DNA from: JASSUD01 sp031963445
Lineage (GTDB): Bacteria > Pseudomonadota > Gammaproteobacteria > Burkholderiales > Burkholderiaceae
Length of the DNA stretch: 64,000 bases
NCBI GenBank assembly: GCA_031963445.1
Contig: JASSUH010000001.1
Coordinates: forward strand, 1,550,001 to 1,614,000
Direction: 5' to 3'
The position numbers and the translations under genes are program-made. This document shows positions 44,357 to 52,845 of the stretch, piece after piece. The notes beneath the pieces are model-generated. The model was not told the DNA's origin. It did not search any database and saw nothing but the letters and a program-made list of their open reading frames with translations. Position 1 is the stretch's first letter, and the number at the start of each line of letters is the position of its first letter.

Positions 44357-45360
44357 TGGTTTCTCATTCGCCTGCTAGCCATTCGCACAGTACACCAGCT
44401 GATAAAACATCTGATTCTGCCTCTGCGAATACGTCTAAACATCAGCATCAGCATCAGCATGGACACGGCCATCACCATCATCATCACGGTAATCCGGGCA
44501 CAACAAGTACGAGTGCGTTTGTATTAGCGAGTCTGGGTTATGCGGTAATTATTGGCATGCAAGGAGTCTATGGCTGGCTTGCGAATTCAACCGCGTTATT
44601 GGCCGATGCGGGGCACAATCTTTCCGATATGTTGGGTCTATTGCTAGCGTGGGGAGCTGTTTGGCTTTCTAAAAAACGTCCTTCTACTGCTTACACATTT
44701 GGCCTGCGTAGTTCATCCATTCTTGCGTCATTAGCCAATGCGGTACTGTTGTTGTTAGCTTCCGGCGCGATTGTTTGGGAGGCGATACAACGCCTGCGTC
44801 ATCCAATGCCAGTGACGGGTACGCTGGTCTTCGCAGTAGCCATTACGGGCATGATCATCAATAGCTTTTCTGCTTGGCTTTTTATGAAAGGCAGCAAGCA
44901 TGATCTCAATCTGCGTGGGGCATTTCTGCATATGATTAGCGATGCCGCGATTTCGGCTGCTGTCGCGATTGGCGGTTTAGTCGTGTGGGCTACTGGATGG
45001 CATTGGCTTGACCCAACCTTGGCGATTATTGTGGTGCTGGTGATCATTTATGGCAGTTGGGGTTTATTACGCGATGCGATACGACTTTCACTCAATGCGG
45101 TGCCAGCCAATATCGACACGCAGCGTATTGAAACTTATCTTGCCAGCCTACCTGGTGTTGAAAGCGTGCATGATTTGCATGTATGGGGACTATCAACCAC
45201 GGAAAGTTCCATGACCGTACATCTTGTGACGCCCAATGGACATCCCGGAGATGATTTTCTCGATCAAGTCGTACATACACTGAACCACGATCATGGCGTG
45301 CACCATGCCACGATCCAAATTGATCTTGGTACGAGTACGCACAGTTGCGCGTTGCATTAA
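44356..45360 (+). CDS. CDF-family zinc/divalent cation efflux transporter
   Basis: Proton-coupled Zn/Cd exporter of the ZitB/CzcD type. A His-rich N-terminus (HQHQHQHGHGHHHHHHG, residues about 33-50) probably binds metal. Six hydrophobic helices follow. The transport-site HxxxD pairs are visible: LADAGHNLSDMLGLLLA in helix 2 and HMISDAAISA in helix 5. The C-terminal cytosolic ferredoxin-like domain contains VHDLHVWGLSTTESSMTVHL. ATG overlaps the antiporter stop (ATTAATGG). The last 285 bp are duplicated at 49.8-50.1 kb. Confidence 0.94.
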   Translation: MVSHSPASHSHSTPADKTSDSASANTSKHQHQHQHGHGHHHHHHGNPGTTSTSAFVLASLGYAVIIGMQGVYGWLANSTALLADAGHNLSDMLGLLLAWGAVWLSKKRPSTAYTFGLRSSSILASLANAVLLLLASGAIVWEAIQRLRHPMPVTGTLVFAVAITGMIINSFSAWLFMKGSKHDLNLRGAFLHMISDAAISAAVAIGGLVVWATGWHWLDPTLAIIVVLVIIYGSWGLLRDAIRLSLNAVPANIDTQRIETYLASLPGVESVHDLHVWGLSTTESSMTVHLVTPNGHPGDDFLDQVVHTLNHDHGVHHATIQIDLGTSTHSCALH

Positions 45361-45763
45361 TTAGGTTTTTAAGTAGCGTTTTTATAAACGGTAGGAAAAT
45401 TTATACCGTCAGCACAGAGTAAAAATATTCCCTTTTATTGAGTGGGCAGCCGGAACGCACTACTGAGTTATACGGTTGCCAGACCTCGCGAGAAACGTCG
45501 CCGCCAAATTGAGAAGATCCTCTCGAAAGCAGGGGAACTGCTGGCACAAGCTTAAGTGCCAGCCTACTTCCGATCCTCTAGCTTATTCTTTACCGCCCCA
45601 CCTCCACATAATTCATTTCGTTAAATAAAACAATTTTCTGCGTGAGTAGGCGCTTAACTAAGGTAGTTAGGCACAATAAAGCTGTAATTAGATAGATAAA
45701 GCTCCCAATACAAACGGTGAACTTTGAATATTTTGCAGCAATCTTATCGTAGGAAATTTAATT
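45361..45763. other. Insert boundary with short decayed frames
   Basis: About 400 bp. A plus-strand frame near 45495-45555 reads RRQIEKILSKAGELLAQA before a stop and looks like the tail of a lost gene, perhaps a transposase. The rest is AT-rich and includes the promoter region of the 983-aa gene. No RNA gene is seen. Confidence 0.35.
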
Positions 45764-48715
45764 ATGATGAATGATGAGCTATCCGCGTCAAACACAACGA
45801 CTAGTAGCGATAGTCCTTCTTCTCCAGACAGTTTAACTAAAGAAATACTGCAAGATAAAGTGTTACGAGCGCTTGAGCAGTACTGCTTAGAAAGCGAGCA
45901 AGATGTCGATAAACAAGAAAAAAAAGAAGGAGAAACAACAGAAGAAGAAAAAGAAAGAATTACCAAAGAAGAAGAAGCAAAAGAAGAAGCAAGGGTGAAC
46001 AGACTAGCGGTGAAAGCACTACTTGAGGCTGTTTTTGAAGCCCAGATTAGGGATCCTAATGAGGCTCAAGAGCTTAATTTAAAGAGTAACAATGATATAG
46101 CCGATACTGCAATCTATGCTAACTCAATTAAGAACTTGCCAGTAGGAATTTTAGATTATTTAAAAATAAAAAATATTACTATACCAGAAGGTTTGAGAGA
46201 AACTCCAAGGTGGTTGATAGAATTAAATCCCGTTAATAAAATTGAAAAAGTCACTATTTTAAATTATTTGGGAAGTAAATTAGATTTAAAAAAATTGGAA
46301 GCTAATGAAATAGAAGTTAAAGATGCTGCGGAATTAAAAATGTTAAATGCCTTAGCAGGCACTAAGATTTTGGCTTCTGTTAATAATCATATTCATGGAC
46401 CTTATCCCAATAAAGTGTCTGTCATTTTATATGATAAAGAAGGAAATAGGCTTGGAAAAAGCACGGCAACAAATAGAATTTATTATAGCGGGCAAAAAGC
46501 ACAGAACGAAACAAGGTTAAGAAATGTAAACGGAAAAGCATCTTTTCCTCCTCCTAATGCCTCGCAAAAGATTGTATGTAGACATATAGTTATAAAAGAG
46601 GCTAAGGATGGCCGGGCAAATCATAGAAAAAAGCTATTTTTTAAAAAGAAGAAATTATTCATAGAAAACAATAAATTATTCGTAGAAAAAAATAAGCTAT
46701 TTTTAGAAAAAAAGAATGCCTCTGCTGAAGAGGCGGATGCTCTTGTTAAAGAAAAGAATGCTCTTGCTGAAGAAGAGAAGGCCCTTGCTAAAGAGATGAC
46801 TGCCCTTAAGAAAGAGGGGGGCCCACTTTTTAAGAGTCGGTTTGATCATAGAAAAGATAATATGGGATTGCCCTCGAGTATGATCAGTCATGTTCCGGCA
46901 AGCACAGAAGAAATTTTTCAGAAGGTTGACCACTATGCTCCCGAAAACACTGTTACGGGACTTGAGCAATTGGGTAAGATCTTTAGCGAGAAGTTTCGAA
47001 AGATGAAGCCTGATGACATGGAGGACTTTGTAGTAAGGACCCATAATCATGCTATGAGATTTAAACTTGAGATTAAAGAGCCATCAGCGGGAGAACCAGG
47101 GTTACGCGGTATAGTGGATTTTTATGATCCTAATAGGACTCTAATAAGCGCACGCGGAGTGTTTTACATTGGCGGAGATCCAAATGCGAAAAATTTAGAG
47201 AATCATGATTTTTCTTATGTTGAAAGTTTAAATTTCAATTGTTTTTTGAGACCTGCGGAACGAAATTCATATTTAAATATTCCTCTTAAAAATGATCAAT
47301 TAAATACAACGCAATCAGTCGATCCATCCATTGGTCAAGCTATAATTCTTATTAAATTGCCGAAAGATCTTGAAAATATTTCAATAACAGAAGAGCGAAA
47401 ATTTTATTTTGTTTTATCTGATAAAGAAAAGGATAGTGCTTTATATTATTATTATTTGCTAAGTATTGGGGCTCCTTTAGATGAATTAAAATCACAACTA
47501 GGGAGGCTAGAGAATTGTAAAACCTCCGAAGAAAGAATGACTTTCTTAAAAGCGAAGGGACACGACGCTAATGCACATACAGGCATTAGCGAAGCAATAT
47601 ATAGAAATCACGATCATACTGTAAAGAAATGGGGGCAGCTCGTACTGGATGAGTACATCGAAGGTAGATTAGATAAAAATAATGTTAAAGAACTATTTAC
47701 CTTTATTCCACGAGAATTTTTAAAGGATAATAAAGAAGAATTAAAACAGATGAAGGATGCTCCTGATTCTAATCGAACTTTTCATCATGCCTTTATTAGC
47801 TCTAAGCCAAATGTGTTTAAAGAAATGGGTGAGTTATTATTAGAAGCAAGAAAAATGGATATTCTAAGTAATGAAGAATTGGCTGATTTACTTTCAATTC
47901 GCTCTAAAAGTGAGGTGCGCAAGCTTAATTTTGAGAAAAATCTTGAAAATTACCCCCAAAATATCAAGGTTTTTGGCGACTTTCTAATCAAGGCTCATCA
48001 AGAAAAATGGTTAGGCACAGAGCAGGTAAAAGAATTACTTGTTGCTCAGCAATTTAATTCTTCTTTGTTCGATGATATGCGTGAATCAAATCACGATGAG
48101 TCAACAAAAGCATTTTTAGACACCTTAATAAAATTGCATGAAAAGGGGGTGTTGAAAGATAGTGAAGTAGTAGATGTCTTAGGGGTTGAAAATGATAAAG
48201 ACAATTCTATTATTTTAGAAAAGCTTAAACAAAATAATCTGCAGGTGAATGATGTATTAGGCTGCTCTTTTAAAAATAAAAATAATGATGCACCTAATGA
48301 AGTGCAAGAAACAGGGGAAGTGAAATTAATAAAAGAATTAGAAAAACATATTTTAGTAAAATCTCATCAAACGACCTTAGTCGAGGCGAACATACTGGAA
48401 ACTAGTAAAATAATAGATGCCCTAAACGCAAAAATCAAAGAGATGCAAGATGAAAAAACGCCTGCCCAAAGAGTAACAGCCTTAGATACAACTCAGCAAA
48501 CTGAATTAAAAGAAAAACTCGCAATTGGTATAGTTGTATTAGAGATGAAGGGACGTGGAATGGAACTTTTACAGGCTGCTACGGCTCCGGCTTTACGCGG
48601 TAGTACTTTGTTTTCTGGTCAGCAGCCTAAGCCTGAACTTGAGCATGCTCAAGTCAATTCTTCGGAAGTCAGCGGGACATTAAAAGAAAATAAAAGAACA
48701 ATAAAAAAATGTTAA
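45764..48715 (+). CDS. ShET2/EspL-like cysteine protease effector, 983 aa
   Basis: Predicted secreted protease related to Shigella OspD/ShET2 and E. coli EspL. The three catalytic regions are recognisable: KIVCRHIVI (Cys272), THNHAMRFKLEI (His429) and VDFYDPNRTLISARGVF (Asp455). These correspond to VCRH, NH-x-M and YDPN-x-T in the known proteins. A lysine/glutamate coiled-coil insert (about 290-350, KKLFIENNKLFVEKNKLFLE) separates Cys from His. The C-terminal third has ShET2-type repeats, e.g. TGISEAIYRNHDHTVKKWGQ and FHHAFISSKPNVFKEMGELL. The acidic N-terminus (to residue 85) is disordered. Composition is AT-rich against the neighbours. The ATG at 45764 is adjacent to a second Met. Host substrate is unknown. 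Confidence 0.72.
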   Translation: MMNDELSASNTTTSSDSPSSPDSLTKEILQDKVLRALEQYCLESEQDVDKQEKKEGETTEEEKERITKEEEAKEEARVNRLAVKALLEAVFEAQIRDPNEAQELNLKSNNDIADTAIYANSIKNLPVGILDYLKIKNITIPEGLRETPRWLIELNPVNKIEKVTILNYLGSKLDLKKLEANEIEVKDAAELKMLNALAGTKILASVNNHIHGPYPNKVSVILYDKEGNRLGKSTATNRIYYSGQKAQNETRLRNVNGKASFPPPNASQKIVCRHIVIKEAKDGRANHRKKLFFKKKKLFIENNKLFVEKNKLFLEKKNASAEEADALVKEKNALAEEEKALAKEMTALKKEGGPLFKSRFDHRKDNMGLPSSMISHVPASTEEIFQKVDHYAPENTVTGLEQLGKIFSEKFRKMKPDDMEDFVVRTHNHAMRFKLEIKEPSAGEPGLRGIVDFYDPNRTLISARGVFYIGGDPNAKNLENHDFSYVESLNFNCFLRPAERNSYLNIPLKNDQLNTTQSVDPSIGQAIILIKLPKDLENISITEERKFYFVLSDKEKDSALYYYYLLSIGAPLDELKSQLGRLENCKTSEERMTFLKAKGHDANAHTGISEAIYRNHDHTVKKWGQLVLDEYIEGRLDKNNVKELFTFIPREFLKDNKEELKQMKDAPDSNRTFHHAFISSKPNVFKEMGELLLEARKMDILSNEELADLLSIRSKSEVRKLNFEKNLENYPQNIKVFGDFLIKAHQEKWLGTEQVKELLVAQQFNSSLFDDMRESNHDESTKAFLDTLIKLHEKGVLKDSEVVDVLGVENDKDNSIILEKLKQNNLQVNDVLGCSFKNKNNDAPNEVQETGEVKLIKELEKHILVKSHQTTLVEANILETSKIIDALNAKIKEMQDEKTPAQRVTALDTTQQTELKEKLAIGIVVLEMKGRGMELLQAATAPALRGSTLFSGQQPKPELEHAQVNSSEVSGTLKENKRTIKKC

Positions 48716-48856
48716 AAAATAAAATATTTATATTATTTAATTTTTGAGGTGGCATGATGCATAATTCTTATGCATTTTTAATTTTCCCTATATTTTTTGA
48801 ATTTGTAAAAAATTATATATAATAATGTATTAAAATTAAGTTTATCGAGGTTATTT

Positions 48857-49621
48857 ATGGATTATTCATTGGTTAATAATACTTACTCGTCTGCTAGTTT
48901 GTCACTAGCAAATAAAACCGACCAACTGTTCAGCACTCCAGAAGAGGAAAAAAAATTCCTAAAGGGCCCCTCCAGCGATATCTATGAGTCAGCGGCAATA
49001 AAAGAGTTACGCTTAATAGTGAGAGAACACAGGGAGGTTATTCCCGTAGGGGTACGTATTTCTAATTTGGAGGAGCACTTGATAATGCCGTCCGACTCTA
49101 CAGATAATCGTAAAATTTTATTAGAGTTAGGTATATTAAAAGAAGAGAAACTTCGTGGAATAAAATTAACTTTGGCGCATGAAGAGCATTTACTTTCTCA
49201 TGGTGTCATTTTATGGCTTGCTGCTGGAAACCCAGTCGATTTAAATGCTTTTTCTAGAATTCCTAAGAAACATATTGGAAAAGGTATTATTGAAACTATT
49301 CAAGAACAGCTCACTGAAAACTCAGATAAAACTAAAAAAATCCTCGAAGACATGGAAGCAAGTGGGCTTTTTGTCAATATTCACAGTGAATTTAGTTTTG
49401 GAACGCCGCTGCACCGAGCTGTTTTTAATAAAGATACTGAAATGGTCAACGTACTTCTCAAATATGGTGCAGCAGCTTCGCTTGACCTAAGAGATGAAAA
49501 TGGGTACACCCCTTTAGTAATTGCCGAGCTTAATGGTTATCAAAAAATAGAAAAAATTTTAGATGCTGCTAAAGCGTCGCTACGCCAATCAATAGCCTGC
49601 CCCCCCACACTTAAAGCTTAG
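48857..49621 (+). CDS. Short ankyrin protein with the shared pre-ankyrin module, 254 aa
   Basis: A small AT-rich protein lacking F-box or signal peptide. After a disordered N-terminus, residues about 120-170 carry LNAFSRIPKKHIGKGIIETI and KTKKILEDMEASGLFVNI. This is the same module found before the ankyrin repeats of the 731-, 605- and 485-aa proteins. Two ankyrin repeats follow: GTPLHRAVFNKDTEMVNVLL and GYTPLVIAELNGYQKIEKIL. GAGG lies before the ATG at 48857. It is 140 bp downstream of the protease gene and may be co-transcribed. It may be the minimal form of the family. Confidence 0.75.
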   Translation: MDYSLVNNTYSSASLSLANKTDQLFSTPEEEKKFLKGPSSDIYESAAIKELRLIVREHREVIPVGVRISNLEEHLIMPSDSTDNRKILLELGILKEEKLRGIKLTLAHEEHLLSHGVILWLAAGNPVDLNAFSRIPKKHIGKGIIETIQEQLTENSDKTKKILEDMEASGLFVNIHSEFSFGTPLHRAVFNKDTEMVNVLLKYGAAASLDLRDENGYTPLVIAELNGYQKIEKILDAAKASLRQSIACPPTLKA

Positions 49622-49821
49622 GAGGTCGTATAAAGAAAATAGACTTTATGTTAATTGGCCATCTTCTATGCAAACAAGAGGGGCAATTGATGCAGGTATA
49701 TTGATGGCGAAGATGGCATAAGGCAGATCACATCAATAGTCAGCATCACGTCACTGCGTAAGGGATAACCGCGCTTACGAATGTGGTCTTGGCTTCCGAT
49801 CGATTAAAAAGATTAGTGGTG

Positions 49822-50108
49822 CTGCGATACGGCTTTCACTCAATGCGGTGCCAGCCAATATCGACATGCAGTGTATTGAAACTTATCTTGCCAGCCTACC
49901 TGGTGTTGAAAATGTGCATGATTTGCATGTAGGGGGGCTATCCACCACGGAAAGTTCGATGACCGTACATCTTGTGACGCCCAATGGACATCCCGGAGAT
50001 GATTTTCTTGATCAAGTCGTGCATACACTGAACCACGACCATGGCGTGCACCATGCCGCGATCCAAATTGATCTTGGTACGAGTACGCACAGTTGCGCCT
50101 TGCATTAA
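49822..50108 (+). pseudogene. Duplicated 3' end of the CDF transporter gene
   Basis: About 285 bp match 45076-45360 with roughly 95% identity, ending at the same stop codon (HSCALH). Only the C-terminal domain is present, with no start or upstream helices. Together the two copies flank the insert of effector genes as a direct repeat. Confidence 0.9.
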
Positions 50109-50232
50109 TGCGAAGATAGCAGCTGAAGAAATTATTGCTGAACGCAAAGGACACACACTTGATGATAGGACGATCCTATCCCTTGTTGCAGAGGGGGGCG
50201 TGAATGAGTGTGGTACCTTGATGCGTCGATGA
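50109..50232 (+). pseudogene. Unrecognised gene 3' remnant
   Basis: Overlapping the CDF copy's stop, one frame reads AKIAAEEIIAERKGHTLDDR, TILSLVAEGGVNECGTLMRR, then stop at about 50232. It looks like a true C-terminus whose start has been lost. I cannot assign a family. Confidence 0.3.
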
Positions 50233-50408
50233 TGATTGCTTGGTTTTTTGAGCCAGAACACATTATTGAGTTTCGGTTACTCAATATTCTACATATAGGC
50301 AAATTGATACTGGCAAAGTGAAAAAAAATGCAGTAGAATTCGCGCCTTGTTGTGAAGTGATTAAAAAAATTAATTGCGAAAATTAATTGCTTGCATGCAT
50401 TAGGGATA

Positions 50409-50484
50409 GGGTGCTTAGCTCAGTTGGTAGAGCGGAGCCCTTACAAGGCTTAGGTCGGGAGTTCGAGCCTCTCAGCACCCACCA
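50409..50484 (+). tRNA. tRNA-Val (UAC)
   Basis: 76 nt including CCA. The acceptor arm GGGTGCT / AGCACCC, D arm GCTC-AGTTGGTA-GAGC, anticodon loop CTTACAA (anticodon TAC) and T loop TTCGAGC are intact. It lies upstream of ppiD, as in Burkholderia. Confidence 0.96.
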
Positions 50485-50845
50485 TCTATTCCTATCTTCT
50501 CCCTGTCAATGACAGTCAATAGACTTAAACAATGGGTTTAAGGTCTTTCTTTAGCTAATAGTCTTTAGCCTCTCTATCCAAAATTACTTAGCATACTAGT
50601 CGATTTGATATTTGTTCAAATTGAAATGTCATGCCATTCTGTTTCAGAGGTCGCTATCAGCACCACAAATGGCGATTGGATATCCTGCGTTTACTACCTT
50701 AAGGCAGATTCAATTTAATTTGGCGTTCAGTACTTCCTTCGCAAATTGTGCTGGCGTGAATATGGTATAAATAAGCCCGCTCAAAAAAGCTAGGCTTATT
50801 TAGCGGCTTCTTATAAACACCATCATTAGTTTTATATCTTTTCGC
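50485..50845. other. Intergenic region between tRNA-Val and ppiD
   Basis: About 360 bp with the ppiD promoter. A small stem around 50777-50802 (TAAGCCCGCTC ... GGCTTA) may be a weak hairpin. No gene is evident. Confidence 0.4.
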
Positions 50846-52780
50846 ATGCTTGATTTTTTCCGTAACCATAAACGCCTAATGCAAATTCTGCTTGGGCTGC
50901 TTATTGTGCCGAGCTTAGGTTTGGTTGGGGCACAAGGGTTGCGTGGCTTTTTTGATAGCCGTGCAACTGTTGCTAAAGTAAATGGACGCCCGATTGCGCG
51001 GCAAGAATACGAAGCCGCTGTGCATGATCGGTTAGCGCGTATTCGTCAAATGCTTGGTAGCGCATTTGATGCCAAAACAATGGATACGTCGGTAATTAGA
51101 CAAGCATTGCTCGATAGCTTGATTCAACAGCATATGTTGAACGACGAAATTCAACGTAAGTATTTGACTGCTTCTGATGCTGCGGTGCGCAAAGCTATTC
51201 TTGAAATGCCAGCAATTGCGCAATTGCGTAAACCTGATGGCACGATTGATTTAGACAGATATCAGCGTTTTCTTGCAGCGCAGCAGCTCACCCCTGAACA
51301 ATTGGATAGTCGTGTGCGCGCGATGCTAGCGAGTGAGCAAATTAGCGATAGCATTGAGGCCAGTGCCTTTATGCCTAAAGCCTTGGCTGAGCGTCTGGTA
51401 GCGCTGTCTGAGCAGCAACGTGAAGTGCAGTCACTGGTGCTGCGTGCGGCTGATTATCGTAATAAAGTGCAATTAAACGATACTGATTTGCAGCAGTATT
51501 ACGATGCCCATCCGAATGAATTTACTAAGCCTGAAACGGCCAAAATTCAATATCTAACCTTAAGCGCAGCAGCGCTTGCTAAAACAATAGAGCCAACTGA
51601 AGCCGAACTGAAAGAATATTATAAAGATCATCTTGCTGCTTATCGCACTGAAAAACAAATACGTGCACGGCATATTTTGTTCGCAGTACCGGCGCATGCT
51701 AGTGCGACTGAACGTGCTGAGGCACGCACCAAAGCGCAGGCATTGAGAGTGCGTTTACGTACCCATCCAGAGCAATTTGTGCAACTGGCGCGAGAAAATT
51801 CGCAGGATCCAGGCTCAGCAAACAAAGGCGGGGATTTAGGTTATTTCGGCCCGAATATGATGGTCAAATCTTTTGAAACGACTGCTTTTAAACTTAAACC
51901 ACAAGAAATAAGCGGCGTAGTTGAATCTGACTTTGGCTATCATTTGATTCAAGTGACGGATATAAAGCCTGCTGTAAATCGGCCATTTGATGAAGTTAAA
52001 CCCATCATTGCAGCGGCTTTGCAAAAGCAACAAGTGGTACGTCAATTTGCAGAACAGGCCGAGCAGTTTTCAAACTTGGCCTATGAACAGGCTGATAGCT
52101 TAAAAGCAGTTGCCGATAAGTTTAAATTGACGATTCAGACGGCAACGGTTAAGCGGGAACCGAATCCGGCGTTGTCGCCAACCCATCCACTGAGTCAAAC
52201 AAAGCTTTTAGCTGCGATATTTGCTGAAGACTCTCTTGAAAATAAGCACAATACGCCGGCTATTGAAGTCGGTGATAACACGCTGGTCGCGGCCCGTGTT
52301 ATTAAATATCAGCCAGCAGCAGTGCAGCCGATTAACTTAGTCAAACAGCAATTGCAAACTAAAGTAAGCGCTATACAAGCTGCAGCACAAACTCGCCAGA
52401 TGGGGGTAGATAAGCTTGCCGCTTTACAGAAAACACAGGCAACTGAAGGTTTTTCCGCTCCTATAACCGTTTCACACGCTAATGCGAAAGGTTTGCCACC
52501 TGCTGCGATGACCGCTATTTTTAAGGCGGATTTCAATGCACCAACCCAAGGCAAAGCAGCACCCAAGTATGTTGGTGTTGATCTAGGTCTTGGTGGATAT
52601 GCTATCTATCGAATCAACGCGGTGCACACGCCTACTATTGATTCGCATTTGCTGGTCTCTGCTCAGCAACAGCTTGCACAGATGAATGGGCAAAGCGAAA
52701 TGAATGCGTACCTTGCGTCACTGCGTGCACGCTCTAAAGTTAAAGTTTATAAAGTGCCTGCCGCAGAGGAAGATGAATAG
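50846..52780 (+). CDS. ppiD: Peptidyl-prolyl isomerase PpiD
   Basis: Inner-membrane-anchored periplasmic chaperone that assists outer-membrane protein folding. A single N-terminal membrane helix spans residues about 12-30 (LMQILLGLLIVPSLGLVGA). A SurA-like N-terminal domain follows (VNGRPIARQEYEAAVHDRLA), then a parvulin domain at about 265-370 with RARHILFAVPAHAS, NSQDPGSANKGGDLGYFGPN and FGYHLIQVTDIKP. At 644 aa it is full length. The position next to tRNA-Val is the conserved Burkholderia arrangement. Confidence 0.94.
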   Translation: MLDFFRNHKRLMQILLGLLIVPSLGLVGAQGLRGFFDSRATVAKVNGRPIARQEYEAAVHDRLARIRQMLGSAFDAKTMDTSVIRQALLDSLIQQHMLNDEIQRKYLTASDAAVRKAILEMPAIAQLRKPDGTIDLDRYQRFLAAQQLTPEQLDSRVRAMLASEQISDSIEASAFMPKALAERLVALSEQQREVQSLVLRAADYRNKVQLNDTDLQQYYDAHPNEFTKPETAKIQYLTLSAAALAKTIEPTEAELKEYYKDHLAAYRTEKQIRARHILFAVPAHASATERAEARTKAQALRVRLRTHPEQFVQLARENSQDPGSANKGGDLGYFGPNMMVKSFETTAFKLKPQEISGVVESDFGYHLIQVTDIKPAVNRPFDEVKPIIAAALQKQQVVRQFAEQAEQFSNLAYEQADSLKAVADKFKLTIQTATVKREPNPALSPTHPLSQTKLLAAIFAEDSLENKHNTPAIEVGDNTLVAARVIKYQPAAVQPINLVKQQLQTKVSAIQAAAQTRQMGVDKLAALQKTQATEGFSAPITVSHANAKGLPPAAMTAIFKADFNAPTQGKAAPKYVGVDLGLGGYAIYRINAVHTPTIDSHLLVSAQQQLAQMNGQSEMNAYLASLRARSKVKVYKVPAAEEDE

Positions 52781-52798
52781 CAAGTAGTCAATCTAGAG

Positions 52799-52828
52799 AA
52801 ACAGGCCGCTCTTTTGAGCGGCCTGTTT
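52799..52828. terminator. Bidirectional terminator between ppiD and pgi
   Basis: AAACAGGCCGCTC (52799-52811) pairs perfectly with GAGCGGCCTGTTT (52816-52828) around a TTTT loop, with T/A-rich flanks. It serves converging ppiD and pgi. Confidence 0.92.
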
Positions 52829-52845
52829 TGCATTAAGCGTACTAA

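Noticed and set aside
44356..44510. His-rich stretch of the CDF protein as a recent repeat expansion artefact
   Set aside because: Metal-binding His-rich N-termini are normal in CDF zinc exporters.
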